This document shows, piece by piece, positions 6,849-13,254 of a stretch of 17,702 nt of DNA (its first letter is position 1; every line of letters begins with the position of its first letter). The notes under the pieces were generated by a model. It was not told the DNA's origin, made no database searches, and saw only the letters and a list, made by a program, of their open reading frames with translations. This stretch comes from an uncultured Eubacteriales bacterium (GTDB taxonomy: Bacteria; Bacillota; Clostridia; Oscillospirales; Oscillospiraceae), in assembly GCA_900549485.1 (NCBI GenBank), contig UROG01000044.1, positions 1 to 17,702 on the forward strand, in the 5' to 3' direction. The position numbers were made by a program, and so were the translations under genes.

Positions 6849-6859
6849 ATACATATAAT
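6831..6859 (+). promoter_or_regulatory. lysR-2 promoter, interlocked with the glnN promoter
   Basis: -35 TTGCAA (6831-6836) and perfect -10 TATAAT (6854-6859) are 17 bases apart. Its -35 lies in the spacer of the glnN promoter, and the glnN -35 lies in its spacer, so polymerase could hardly occupy both at once. A perfect dyad TGTAT-CC-ATACA (6865-6876) lies at the expected transcription start and is a candidate autoregulatory LysR site. Confidence 0.7.
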
Positions 6860-6903
6860 GTTGCTGTATCCATACAAAAAAGATATGACAGCGAGGTTTT
6901 GCA

Positions 6904-7815
6904 ATGGATCTGAGGACTTTATCCTACTTTGTCACGGTCGCGGAGGAACTGAATATAACGAAAGCCGCCGAAAAGCTGTGCATGAGCCAGCCGCCGCTGA
7001 GCAGCCAGATAAAGGGGCTTGAGCAGGAGCTTAACACCGTGCTTTTTATCCGCGGCAAGCGGCATCTTCAGCTGACCGAGTCGGGACAGCTGCTCTACCG
7101 CCGCGCAAAGGAGCTTCTGAGCCTTGCCGACAAGGCGTCGGCGGAAATAATATCCATGAGTCAGGGCATGAAGGGTACTATCTCGATCGGGCTTGTGGAA
7201 GGCTCCGCGCCGAACATTGCCGCGGAATGGATAGCGGAATTTATAGAGAATTACCCGCAGGTGCATTTCCGCATAATGGACGGCAACAGCGACGAGCTTA
7301 TAAGCAAGCTTCGCAGCGGGCTGATAAGCCTTGCGGTGATAACCTCCCCATGCGATCAGACGCTGCTCAACAGCTTCCCCGTCGGGACGGAAAAAATGAC
7401 CGCATTTATGAGCCGCGAAAACCCGCTTGCGAAAAAAGAGGGCTGCACTATAAGCTTTTCGGAGCTTAAAGGTCAGCCGCTCATCGTACCCAGCAGGAAG
7501 TCCCTCATAGATATGATCTACAAATGGTTCAGAGAGGTGGACAGCGAACCGCGCATTGTATGCGAGATGGACAACTATCTCGACGTCGCGGCGCTTGCGG
7601 GGCGGAATGTCGGCATAAGCATTTTCCCAAAGACATCATATATCCTCAATCCCATGCTGGTGGCCAAGGAGATCGTCGATCCGGAGCGTGAGATAGAGTA
7701 TCTTTTCGTGTGGCTGAAGGGCCGCCCGCTCCCGACGCTGGAGGAGGCGTTCATCGACCATGTAAAGCAAACAACGGAGGAAACAAATGTCATTCAAAAT
7801 GAAAACACAATTTAG
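6904..7815 (+). CDS. LysR-family transcriptional regulator (paralog 2)
   Basis: A LysR-type regulator of 303 residues with the N-terminal helix-turn-helix (ELNITKAAEKLCMSQPPLSS within residues 1-60) and a C-terminal effector domain. GCGAGG lies seven bases before the ATG. It is a close paralog of the regulator at 364-1293. It is divergent from glnN with a shared promoter region, the arrangement expected of a regulator of that operon and reminiscent of other LysR-type nitrogen regulators such as GltC of Bacillus. The last 29 bases overlap the start of the YitT-like gene, so the two are probably translationally coupled. The effector is not predictable from sequence; glutamine, glutamate or 2-oxoglutarate would be reasonable guesses only. 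Confidence 0.93.
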   Translation: MDLRTLSYFVTVAEELNITKAAEKLCMSQPPLSSQIKGLEQELNTVLFIRGKRHLQLTESGQLLYRRAKELLSLADKASAEIISMSQGMKGTISIGLVEGSAPNIAAEWIAEFIENYPQVHFRIMDGNSDELISKLRSGLISLAVITSPCDQTLLNSFPVGTEKMTAFMSRENPLAKKEGCTISFSELKGQPLIVPSRKSLIDMIYKWFREVDSEPRIVCEMDNYLDVAALAGRNVGISIFPKTSYILNPMLVAKEIVDPEREIEYLFVWLKGRPLPTLEEAFIDHVKQTTEETNVIQNENTI

Positions 7816-8404
7816 AAATATAAAAGCAAAAAACATATTGATCATCCTGTTAGGCTCGGCGGTCGTGGCGTTTGGTATGTACAACGTACACGATGTGTCA
7901 GACATCACCGAGGGCGGCATATTCGGTCTTGACCTGCTGCTTGACTACCACTTCGGTATCTCTCCGGCATACACGAACCTCATCTTTACCGCGCTGTGCT
8001 TCTTCCTTGGCTGGAAAGCACTCGGCAGGGATTTTATAATTTATTCAGCCTTTTCCACCGCTTCTTTCTCGCTTTTTTATGCGATAATGGAACGCACGCC
8101 GCGCCTTTTCCCGCAGATCGCCGATCATCCGCTCCTTGCGGCGGTCACGGGTGCTGCGTTTGTCGGCGTTGGCGTAGGGCTTTCCGTGCGCGAGGGCGGA
8201 GCGCAGTCCGGCGATGATGCACTTGCCATGGCTCTGCATCACTACTTCAGGTGGAGTATGTCGGCCGTGTATCTCGTAAGCGATCTTGTTGTTCTGGCGC
8301 TATCGCTTACCTACATACCGGTCAGGAAAATAATCTTTTCGCTGATAACCGTTGTCCTCTCGGGGCAGCTGATCGGGCTTATATCAAAAGTCGGGAAAAA
8401 ATAA
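7787..8404 (+). CDS. YitT/DUF161-family membrane protein
   Basis: An integral membrane protein of 205 residues with about five hydrophobic segments. The first half carries the YitT/DUF161 pattern: an A-x-G-M-Y-N-V segment, TEGGIFGLDLLL, the F-x-L-G-W-K-A-L-G-R-D-F-I-I-Y-S stretch, and a second G-V-G-V-G-L-S-V-R-E-G-G-A-x-S-G-D-D segment. The usual C-terminal cytosolic DUF2179 domain of about 80 residues is absent, so this is the short form. The start at 7787 is chosen because GGAGG lies seven bases before it; the alternative ATG at 7799 has no site. It begins inside the end of lysR-2. The substrate of this family is not established; the coupling to lysR-2 suggests it belongs to the same response. 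Confidence 0.8.
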   Translation: MSFKMKTQFRNIKAKNILIILLGSAVVAFGMYNVHDVSDITEGGIFGLDLLLDYHFGISPAYTNLIFTALCFFLGWKALGRDFIIYSAFSTASFSLFYAIMERTPRLFPQIADHPLLAAVTGAAFVGVGVGLSVREGGAQSGDDALAMALHHYFRWSMSAVYLVSDLVVLALSLTYIPVRKIIFSLITVVLSGQLIGLISKVGKK

Positions 8405-8472
8405 ATATTCCCTGTCAAAGCCGTGCGTATGCGCTGCTCAGACGTATATTATGGCTGTAAACGCAAAAAATA

Positions 8473-8498
8473 CCTCCATATATCAGGTATAACGGAGG
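8473..8498 (+). promoter_or_regulatory. Hairpin that could mask the ribosome binding site of the surface protein
   Basis: CCTCC (8473-8477) is complementary to the GGAGG site (8494-8498) of the gene at 8504. Between them TATA (8479-8482) can pair with TATA (8488-8491) around a TCAGG loop. Nine base pairs would hide the site. It could act as a switch or simply lower translation. The structure is my inference from base complementarity. Confidence 0.4.
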
Positions 8499-8503
8499 CA
8501 TAT

Positions 8504-10024
8504 ATGAAGTTCAGGTATATTTTTGCGTTTCTGCTTGCAGGGGCTTTTCTGTTTTTGTTTTCATCCTCCGCAAGTGCGGAGACTGTTGTATGCAAGGTTG
8601 CGGGCAAGGATTATTCTTCTCTTACACAGGCCGTAAAGGATGTGATGAGCGGCGCCGTCAGCGGTGAGATCGTCATGCTGACAGACGCTGAGCTTGACGT
8701 CGGCACGATATCTGCCCCCGTAAGCATTTCCGGCGGCGGATATAAAGTGACCTTTCCCGCCCAGTCCGGCACCGAGGACGGCAGGCTTGACGTACACAGC
8801 ACTCTCTCCTTTTCCGACACTGAGGTTTTCTTTGCCAACCCCAAGACATGGAGCGTCGTTTTGGGCGGCAGCGGCGTGATCAGTCTCAGCGGCGGCAGCT
8901 CATGCGCCTTTGAAAAAACAGGCGTCTATTCCCTTGCCGGAGGCGAAATACGCCTTGACGCGTCACAGCTTACAATGAAAAACATGGAGTACACCGCCAT
9001 GATGGCGGAAGCTTACGGCAAGCTGTCGCTCAAAAACGGCTCCGTGTTCGCCGTCTCGCATCTTATGGATATCAACGGCATAACGGGCTTTGACATCGGC
9101 GTTGATAACTCGCGCTTTTCCGTTACAGAGTGCAGAAAGCAGGGGCTTGTCAAGTGCAGTCTTTTCCTGACTAACGGCGCTGCCGCAGATATATCGCGCA
9201 ACGGCATAGGCTACAATATGTATTCAAAAAACATTGCGGATATCGGCGGCAATTCAACGCTGACGATGGACGGCAACGGTTCTATGGCGCTGCTCATTCA
9301 GGGCAGCGGAAGCTTCACCGTGCGCTCCGACGGGCATTTTTTCTGCCGCAATAACGGTCTTGCCCTTAGCGGAAGCGATCTGGCGGCGCCTGAAAACGCG
9401 GCGGTCAACATCGGCTATTTCAGCAGCGGCAGGATATATAAAAACGGCGGCTTCACCGTTTATGACAATGCCGAAGCCGTCATCTCCGGCAATCATTCAA
9501 GAGGCATCGTCAACTGCGGAACGGCAGCGCTCGGTCGGGGGACTCTGGTCGCCGGCAACGGCATCCCCGCCGAAAAAGGCGGTGAGGATGCAGGCGTTCC
9601 GACAGGCGGCGGTATATATAATCTCAATAACCTGAGCGTCTCCGAGGGCGCGTATATAAACAACAACCATGCCCTCGTCTCCGCTGACGATATCTGCAAT
9701 GCCGACGGCGCTTCCGTCGTTCTTGCGCATACCGGCGGGCAGTTCCGTCTCGACCCGGGCATGGGCGGGAATAACTGCGGCGACAGTATTTCCGGCTGGT
9801 ATGAAGACAACGAGGGACAGCGCTGGAACGCCCACGGGGAGAACATTTTCACCGTTCCGGTAAGCCCGGCGGAATATTCCGTTCCCCTCGCCCTGAAGGC
9901 CGCACACGGCGTGATACCGAAAACGGGCGATGAAGCCCCTCTGCTCTTCGGCGCTCTGCTGTTATCCTCCGCCGCGCTCCTGTCCTTAGTTTATATGACC
10001 TTTAAGCTTCGCAGAAGCAAATAA
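8504..10024 (+). CDS. Sortase-anchored surface protein with repeat-rich, probably beta-helical body
   Basis: A 506-residue exported protein. Residues 1-25 are a signal peptide (MKFRY, hydrophobic core, A-S-A before E26). The C-terminus is a cell-wall sorting signal: IPKTG at 471-475, a hydrophobic stretch, then K-L-R-R-S-K. The region between is rich in G, N, S and short beta-type segments with recurring patterns such as G-x-x-x-I-S-G-N, SLSGGSSCAF, LSLKNGSVFAV and INNNHA, as in right-handed beta-helix adhesins and autotransporter-like repeats. The fold is inferred and no catalytic motif is seen. The start is set by GGAGG six bases before the ATG and by the signal peptide; an in-frame ATG at 8423 lies too far upstream. 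No strong own promoter is visible in the 99 bases after the YitT-like gene. A terminator follows at once. Confidence 0.88.
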   Translation: MKFRYIFAFLLAGAFLFLFSSSASAETVVCKVAGKDYSSLTQAVKDVMSGAVSGEIVMLTDAELDVGTISAPVSISGGGYKVTFPAQSGTEDGRLDVHSTLSFSDTEVFFANPKTWSVVLGGSGVISLSGGSSCAFEKTGVYSLAGGEIRLDASQLTMKNMEYTAMMAEAYGKLSLKNGSVFAVSHLMDINGITGFDIGVDNSRFSVTECRKQGLVKCSLFLTNGAAADISRNGIGYNMYSKNIADIGGNSTLTMDGNGSMALLIQGSGSFTVRSDGHFFCRNNGLALSGSDLAAPENAAVNIGYFSSGRIYKNGGFTVYDNAEAVISGNHSRGIVNCGTAALGRGTLVAGNGIPAEKGGEDAGVPTGGGIYNLNNLSVSEGAYINNNHALVSADDICNADGASVVLAHTGGQFRLDPGMGGNNCGDSISGWYEDNEGQRWNAHGENIFTVPVSPAEYSVPLALKAAHGVIPKTGDEAPLLFGALLLSSAALLSLVYMTFKLRRSK

Positions 10025-10032
10025 GCGAAGAA

Positions 10033-10072
10033 AAAACCGTGGATTTCGGAAATGTCCGGAGTCCACGGTTTT
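10033..10072 (+). terminator. Rho-independent terminator, possibly bidirectional
   Basis: AAAACCGTGGA (10033-10043) pairs with TCCACGGTTTT (10062-10072), and the stem continues inward to 10050/10055 with two G-U wobbles that hold in plus-strand RNA, closing on an AATG loop. It ends the surface-protein transcript, eight bases after the stop codon. The A-run at 10031-10036 gives a T-run on the other strand, so it can also end the converging DUF4430-like gene. Confidence 0.85.
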
Positions 10073-10086
10073 ATTTATGCTGCGGT

Positions 10087-10479
10087 TTACCAGCCGGTTT
10101 TGAGCGTCAGCTCGTATTTATCGCCGTCGGTCAGCGGCGTACTGTCGGCGCCTGTCATAAGCTGCTCGCCGTCCTTTGTGATGCACCACCACTGCCGGCT
10201 TGATTCATCCGCGGTTTCATTGTCAACCGTTGTGATATAAAGCCCGTATTCTCCCTTTTCACCGGATGCAAGCCCCTCGTCCGTAAGCGCCTTGCCAAGG
10301 TCGGCAGCGTCCGTCTTTATCTCAAAGACCTTTTCCGAAGCGTCGGAATGTACGACAGCAACAGTTATGGTTTTGACCCCGTCAGCCGTTTCAGGGCGCA
10401 GAAGCGCCCACGCAAGCAGCGCTCCCGCGATGAGAGCAAGCAGGATAACGGCGGCAATAAGCGTTTTTTTATTCTTCAT
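10087..10479 (-). CDS. Membrane-anchored DUF4430-like protein
   Basis: A 130-residue protein with a short basic start, one hydrophobic segment (about residues 6-27) and an extracytoplasmic domain. No lipobox cysteine is present, so it is anchored by the uncleaved segment. The domain resembles DUF4430 (the transcobalamin-like C-terminal fold): G-L-Y-I-T-T-V-D-N, then W-W-C-I-T-K-D-G-E-Q-L-M-T-G-A-D at about 97-112, then D-G-D-K-Y-E-L at the end. Proteins of this class often stand near vitamin transport genes, but no transporter is adjacent here. AAGGA lies before the ATG at 10479. It converges on the surface-protein gene across a shared terminator and has its own promoter at 10518-10546. The function is unknown. 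Confidence 0.8.
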   Translation of the reverse strand: MKNKKTLIAAVILLALIAGALLAWALLRPETADGVKTITVAVVHSDASEKVFEIKTDAADLGKALTDEGLASGEKGEYGLYITTVDNETADESSRQWWCITKDGEQLMTGADSTPLTDGDKYELTLKTGW

Positions 10480-10517
10480 ATCGCGTTTCCTTTCATATTT
10501 TAAAATGTATATGCACT

Positions 10518-10546
10518 ATATTAGCACGAGCGCGCTTGCACGGCAA
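10518..10546 (-). promoter_or_regulatory. Promoter of the DUF4430-like gene
   Basis: -35 TTGCCG (10546-10541) and -10 TAATAT (10523-10518) are 17 bases apart on the minus strand, about 40 bases upstream of the start codon. The spacer contains TGCAAGCG, the same core as in the operator-like sites of the left-edge and glnN promoters, but the other half is not conserved. Confidence 0.55.
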
Positions 10547-10878
10547 GGGCGATCCGCTGCGCAGACGGCTCCTCAATTTCTTTGCTGATTTCTCTGCTGT
10601 GTACAATCGCCAAAAAGAGCAGTTGTAAGAAATGTTTATTCGGCATATATGCTAATTCAACAAACTATCCTACCGTATATTGTTTCGTTGGCGTTTCTTT
10701 TGTGCATCATGCTCAAAATATTCAGTTTATGCAAATTTAATTTTCTTGAAAGCTGGGTTTTTTATTTATATTTCCGCATTTTTTTGTGACAATTGACCAT
10801 ATACGCCGGTATTATCAGCCTCAATTCAGCGTTTGTACCGAAATTGTTGATTCCGCTGTATTTCGTGGCTTTGAAGCC
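10547..10878. other. Intergenic stretch with no gene seen
   Basis: About 330 AT-rich bases separate the divergent DUF4430-like and hppA promoters. I find no coding sequence with a convincing ribosome binding site. ATTCAGCG near 10823-10830 has an inverted match CGCTGAAT at 10989-10996 in the hppA leader, but it lies upstream of the predicted promoter. Nothing else is supportable. Confidence 0.5.
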
Positions 10879-10907
10879 TTGTAAAGCGATGCAAAATCAG
10901 TTAAAAT
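10879..10907 (+). promoter_or_regulatory. hppA promoter
   Basis: -35 TTGTAA (10879-10884) and -10 TAAAAT (10902-10907) are 17 bases apart. Transcription from about 10914 would give a leader of about 127 bases before the hppA start codon. Confidence 0.6.
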
Positions 10908-10925
10908 ATACAAGTAAAATAAACA

Positions 10926-11008
10926 GGCGGTTGTAAAAACCATTGGAACGGGATTCAGTATTTTTTTCACGCTTCGGCGCGGGAAGAACGCTGAATTTTG
11001 CAATCGCC
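10926..11008 (+). ncRNA. Structured 5' leader of hppA (candidate cis-regulatory RNA)
   Basis: GGCGGTTGTAAAA (10926-10938) pairs with TTTTGCAATCGCC (10996-11008) over 13 positions with two G-U wobbles. Inside it ATTCAG (10953-10958) can pair with CTGAAT (10991-10996), sharing one base with the closing stem. At the centre CGC-TTCG-GCG (10970-10979) forms a hairpin with the very stable cUUCGg tetraloop. The closing stem ends about 15 bases before the AAAGGAG site. It does not match any riboswitch consensus that I know. Confidence 0.45.
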
Positions 11009-11040
11009 GGATAAATTCAATTCAAAGGAGATAAGAGTAT

Positions 11041-13029
11041 ATGAACTTGCTTTTGCTTATCCCTGCCGCAGCGGTTATCGCGCTGATCTTTGCCGCGTAC
11101 AAAGCGATATATGTAAAAAGAGCCGATGCGGGAAATGAGCGTATGCAGGAGATCGCCGCCGCTATCGCGGAGGGCGCAAACGCGTTTCTTATGGCGGAGT
11201 ATAAGATCCTAGCCGTTTTCATTGCGGTTCTGTTCGTCCTTATGGGGCTTCTCATAAGCTGGGGAACAGCCATATGCTTCCTGCTTGGCGCGGGCTTTTC
11301 CATTCTGGCAGGCTTTTTCGGTATGCGCGTTGCCACCAAGGCCAATGTACGCACGGCCAGCGCCGCCATGACCGGCGGAATGAACAGGGCGCTTTCCATC
11401 GCTTTCTCCGGCGGGAGCGTTATGGGTCTTTGCGTTGTCGGTCTGGGTCTTCTGGGATGCAGCATGATCTATATCATCACCGGCAATTATGACATTCTTT
11501 TCGGCTTTTCCCTCGGCGCTTCCTCGATAGCGCTGTTTGCCCGTGTCGGCGGCGGTATATACACCAAGGCGGCGGACGTCGGCGCCGATCTTGTCGGAAA
11601 AGTTGAAGCCGGTATTCCGGAGGACGATCCCCGCAACCCCGCAGTCATCGCGGACAACGTGGGCGACAACGTGGGCGACGTTGCCGGTATGGGCGCTGAC
11701 CTTTTTGAATCCTATGTCGGTGCGCTCGTCTCTGCGCTTACTCTCGGCGTTTCCGTGGTCGGTCTTTTCAACGGCGCAGGCATTTTCTACCCGCTCGCCG
11801 TCGCCGCCGTTGGAATAATCGCCTCAGTCATAGCCACGTTCTTCGTGCGCGGAAGTGAAGGCGCGAACCCCCACGCCGCGCTCAAGCTCGGCTCATACAT
11901 AGCGTCGGGCATCGTTGCGGTCGTTTCCGTCATACTGAGCTTTGTGTTCTTCGGCGGTGCAACAAGCGGTATCGCAATAGTCGCCGGTATTATAGTCGGC
12001 CTTGTGATAGGCTTTGTGACCGAGGTTTATACCTCCGAGGATTATAAATCCGTCAAGAGCATTGCGGAGCAGTCCGAAACCGGTTCGGCAACCACGATAA
12101 TAAGCGGCGTGGCCGTCGGCATGCTGAGCACATGGATACCTATCGTGCTTATCTGTCTCGGCGTGTTCATCTCCTACCGCGTGACGGGCAACCTCTACGG
12201 TATCGCTCTTGCGGCGGTCGGTATGCTCTCGACTACCGGCATTACCGTTGCGGTCGACGCTTACGGTCCTATCGCCGACAATTCCGGCGGCATCGCCGAG
12301 ATGAGCGGTCTTGACCCGCACGTCCGCGAGATCACCGATAAGCTGGACGCCGTCGGCAACACCACCGCCGCGATGGGCAAGGGCTTCGCTATCGGCTCGG
12401 CCGCGCTCACGGCGCTGGCGCTGTTTGTCTCCTATTGCAGCGAGGTGCAGCTGCCCACGCTTGACCTGCTTGACCCCAATGTCGTTATCGGTCTTCTCAT
12501 CGGCGGTATGCTTCCCTTCGCTTTTTCCGCAATGACGATGAATTCCGTTTCCAAAGCCGCATATAAAATGATCGCTGAGGTGCGCCGTCAGTTCCGCACG
12601 ATACCCGGTATTCTTGAAGGCATCTCAAAGCCTGATTACGGCACCTGCGTTTCGATCTCCACCAAGGCGGCGCTGCATGAGATGGTCGTTCCCGGTCTCA
12701 TGGCGGTCATTGCGCCGCTTGCGGTCGGCATCCTGTTCGGCGCAGCGGCTCTCGGCGGGCTGCTTGCAGGCTCCCTCGTCACCGGCGTTATGCTTGCGAT
12801 ATTCATGTCCAATTCCGGCGGCGCATGGGACAACGCCAAGAAATATATTGAGGGCGGCCATCACGGCGGCAAGGGCAGCGATGCTCACAAGGCCGCTGTC
12901 GTCGGCGACACCGTAGGCGACCCGTTCAAGGACACCTCCGGCCCCTCTATCAATATTCTTATCAAGCTCATGACCGTTGTCGCTCTCGTTTTTGCGCCCG
13001 TTTTTGTTGCAATAGGCGGCTTGCTCTGA
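11041..13029 (+). CDS. hppA: Membrane-bound cation-pumping pyrophosphatase, K+-dependent type
   Basis: Couples hydrolysis of cytosolic pyrophosphate to outward or vacuole-type pumping of H+ and/or Na+. It is 662 residues, in the family range, with about 16 hydrophobic segments. The substrate site is intact: GGIYTKAADVGADLVGKVE at 171-189, DDPRNPAVIADNVGDNVGD near 195-213, and the C-terminal segments GGAWDNAKKYIE and GDTVGDPFKDTSGPS. At GNTTAAMGKG (439-448) the key positions are Ala443 and Gly446, as in K+-dependent enzymes; K+-independent ones have Lys at the first. Whether Na+ or H+ is moved cannot be read reliably here. AAAGGAG lies ten bases before the ATG. It is a single-gene unit with its own promoter, structured leader and terminator. 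It would recover energy from PPi released by AsnB, among other reactions. Confidence 0.96.
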   Translation: MNLLLLIPAAAVIALIFAAYKAIYVKRADAGNERMQEIAAAIAEGANAFLMAEYKILAVFIAVLFVLMGLLISWGTAICFLLGAGFSILAGFFGMRVATKANVRTASAAMTGGMNRALSIAFSGGSVMGLCVVGLGLLGCSMIYIITGNYDILFGFSLGASSIALFARVGGGIYTKAADVGADLVGKVEAGIPEDDPRNPAVIADNVGDNVGDVAGMGADLFESYVGALVSALTLGVSVVGLFNGAGIFYPLAVAAVGIIASVIATFFVRGSEGANPHAALKLGSYIASGIVAVVSVILSFVFFGGATSGIAIVAGIIVGLVIGFVTEVYTSEDYKSVKSIAEQSETGSATTIISGVAVGMLSTWIPIVLICLGVFISYRVTGNLYGIALAAVGMLSTTGITVAVDAYGPIADNSGGIAEMSGLDPHVREITDKLDAVGNTTAAMGKGFAIGSAALTALALFVSYCSEVQLPTLDLLDPNVVIGLLIGGMLPFAFSAMTMNSVSKAAYKMIAEVRRQFRTIPGILEGISKPDYGTCVSISTKAALHEMVVPGLMAVIAPLAVGILFGAAALGGLLAGSLVTGVMLAIFMSNSGGAWDNAKKYIEGGHHGGKGSDAHKAAVVGDTVGDPFKDTSGPSINILIKLMTVVALVFAPVFVAIGGLL

Positions 13030-13128
13030 TACTCTGTTGATTTCGCTCAGGCGGAGGGCGGTGCGCGCCTTGCGTCCGTGTTCCGCCGCATATTTCCTTT
13101 CTCCCTTTTCATCTCTCTATATGAGAGG

Positions 13129-13161
13129 AGCGCACCCCGAACGGCATCGGGGTGCGCTTTT
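13129..13161 (+). terminator. Rho-independent terminator of hppA
   Basis: AGCGCACCCCGA (13129-13140) pairs perfectly with TCGGGGTGCGCT (13147-13158) around ACGGCA, followed by TTTT. It lies about 100 bases after the hppA stop codon and four bases before the 82-base direct repeat. Confidence 0.85.
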
Positions 13162-13165
13162 CAGT

Positions 13166-13247
13166 TTGTCAAAGAAGCAAGCTTTTTTTACAAAAGGGGC
13201 TGCACTGCGCTCTGTGCCTCGGTTGTTCGCCGCAGGCGAACAATTCG
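13166..13247. repeat. 82-base direct repeat, copy 1
   Basis: Matches 17621-17702 at 79 of 82 positions without gaps, in the same orientation. It contains a degenerate first palindrome (TTGTCAAAGAAGC arm at 13166-13178; two of the three differences fall in the other arm) and an intact second hairpin TTGTTCGCC-GCA-GGCGAACAA (13223-13243). It lies between the hppA terminator and the aroA stop codon (13255-13257), eight bases away. It has the look of a non-coding dispersed element; no transposase is nearby. Confidence 0.9.
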
Positions 13248-13254
13248 ACGCTCG

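Noticed and set aside
10821..11003. 60-codon minus-strand open frame in the hppA upstream region
   Set aside because: No ribosome binding site, and it overlaps the hppA promoter and structured leader on the other strand.
10926..11008. Fluoride or another known riboswitch upstream of hppA
   Set aside because: The conserved bases of the riboswitch classes I know were not found, so the leader is reported only as structured.
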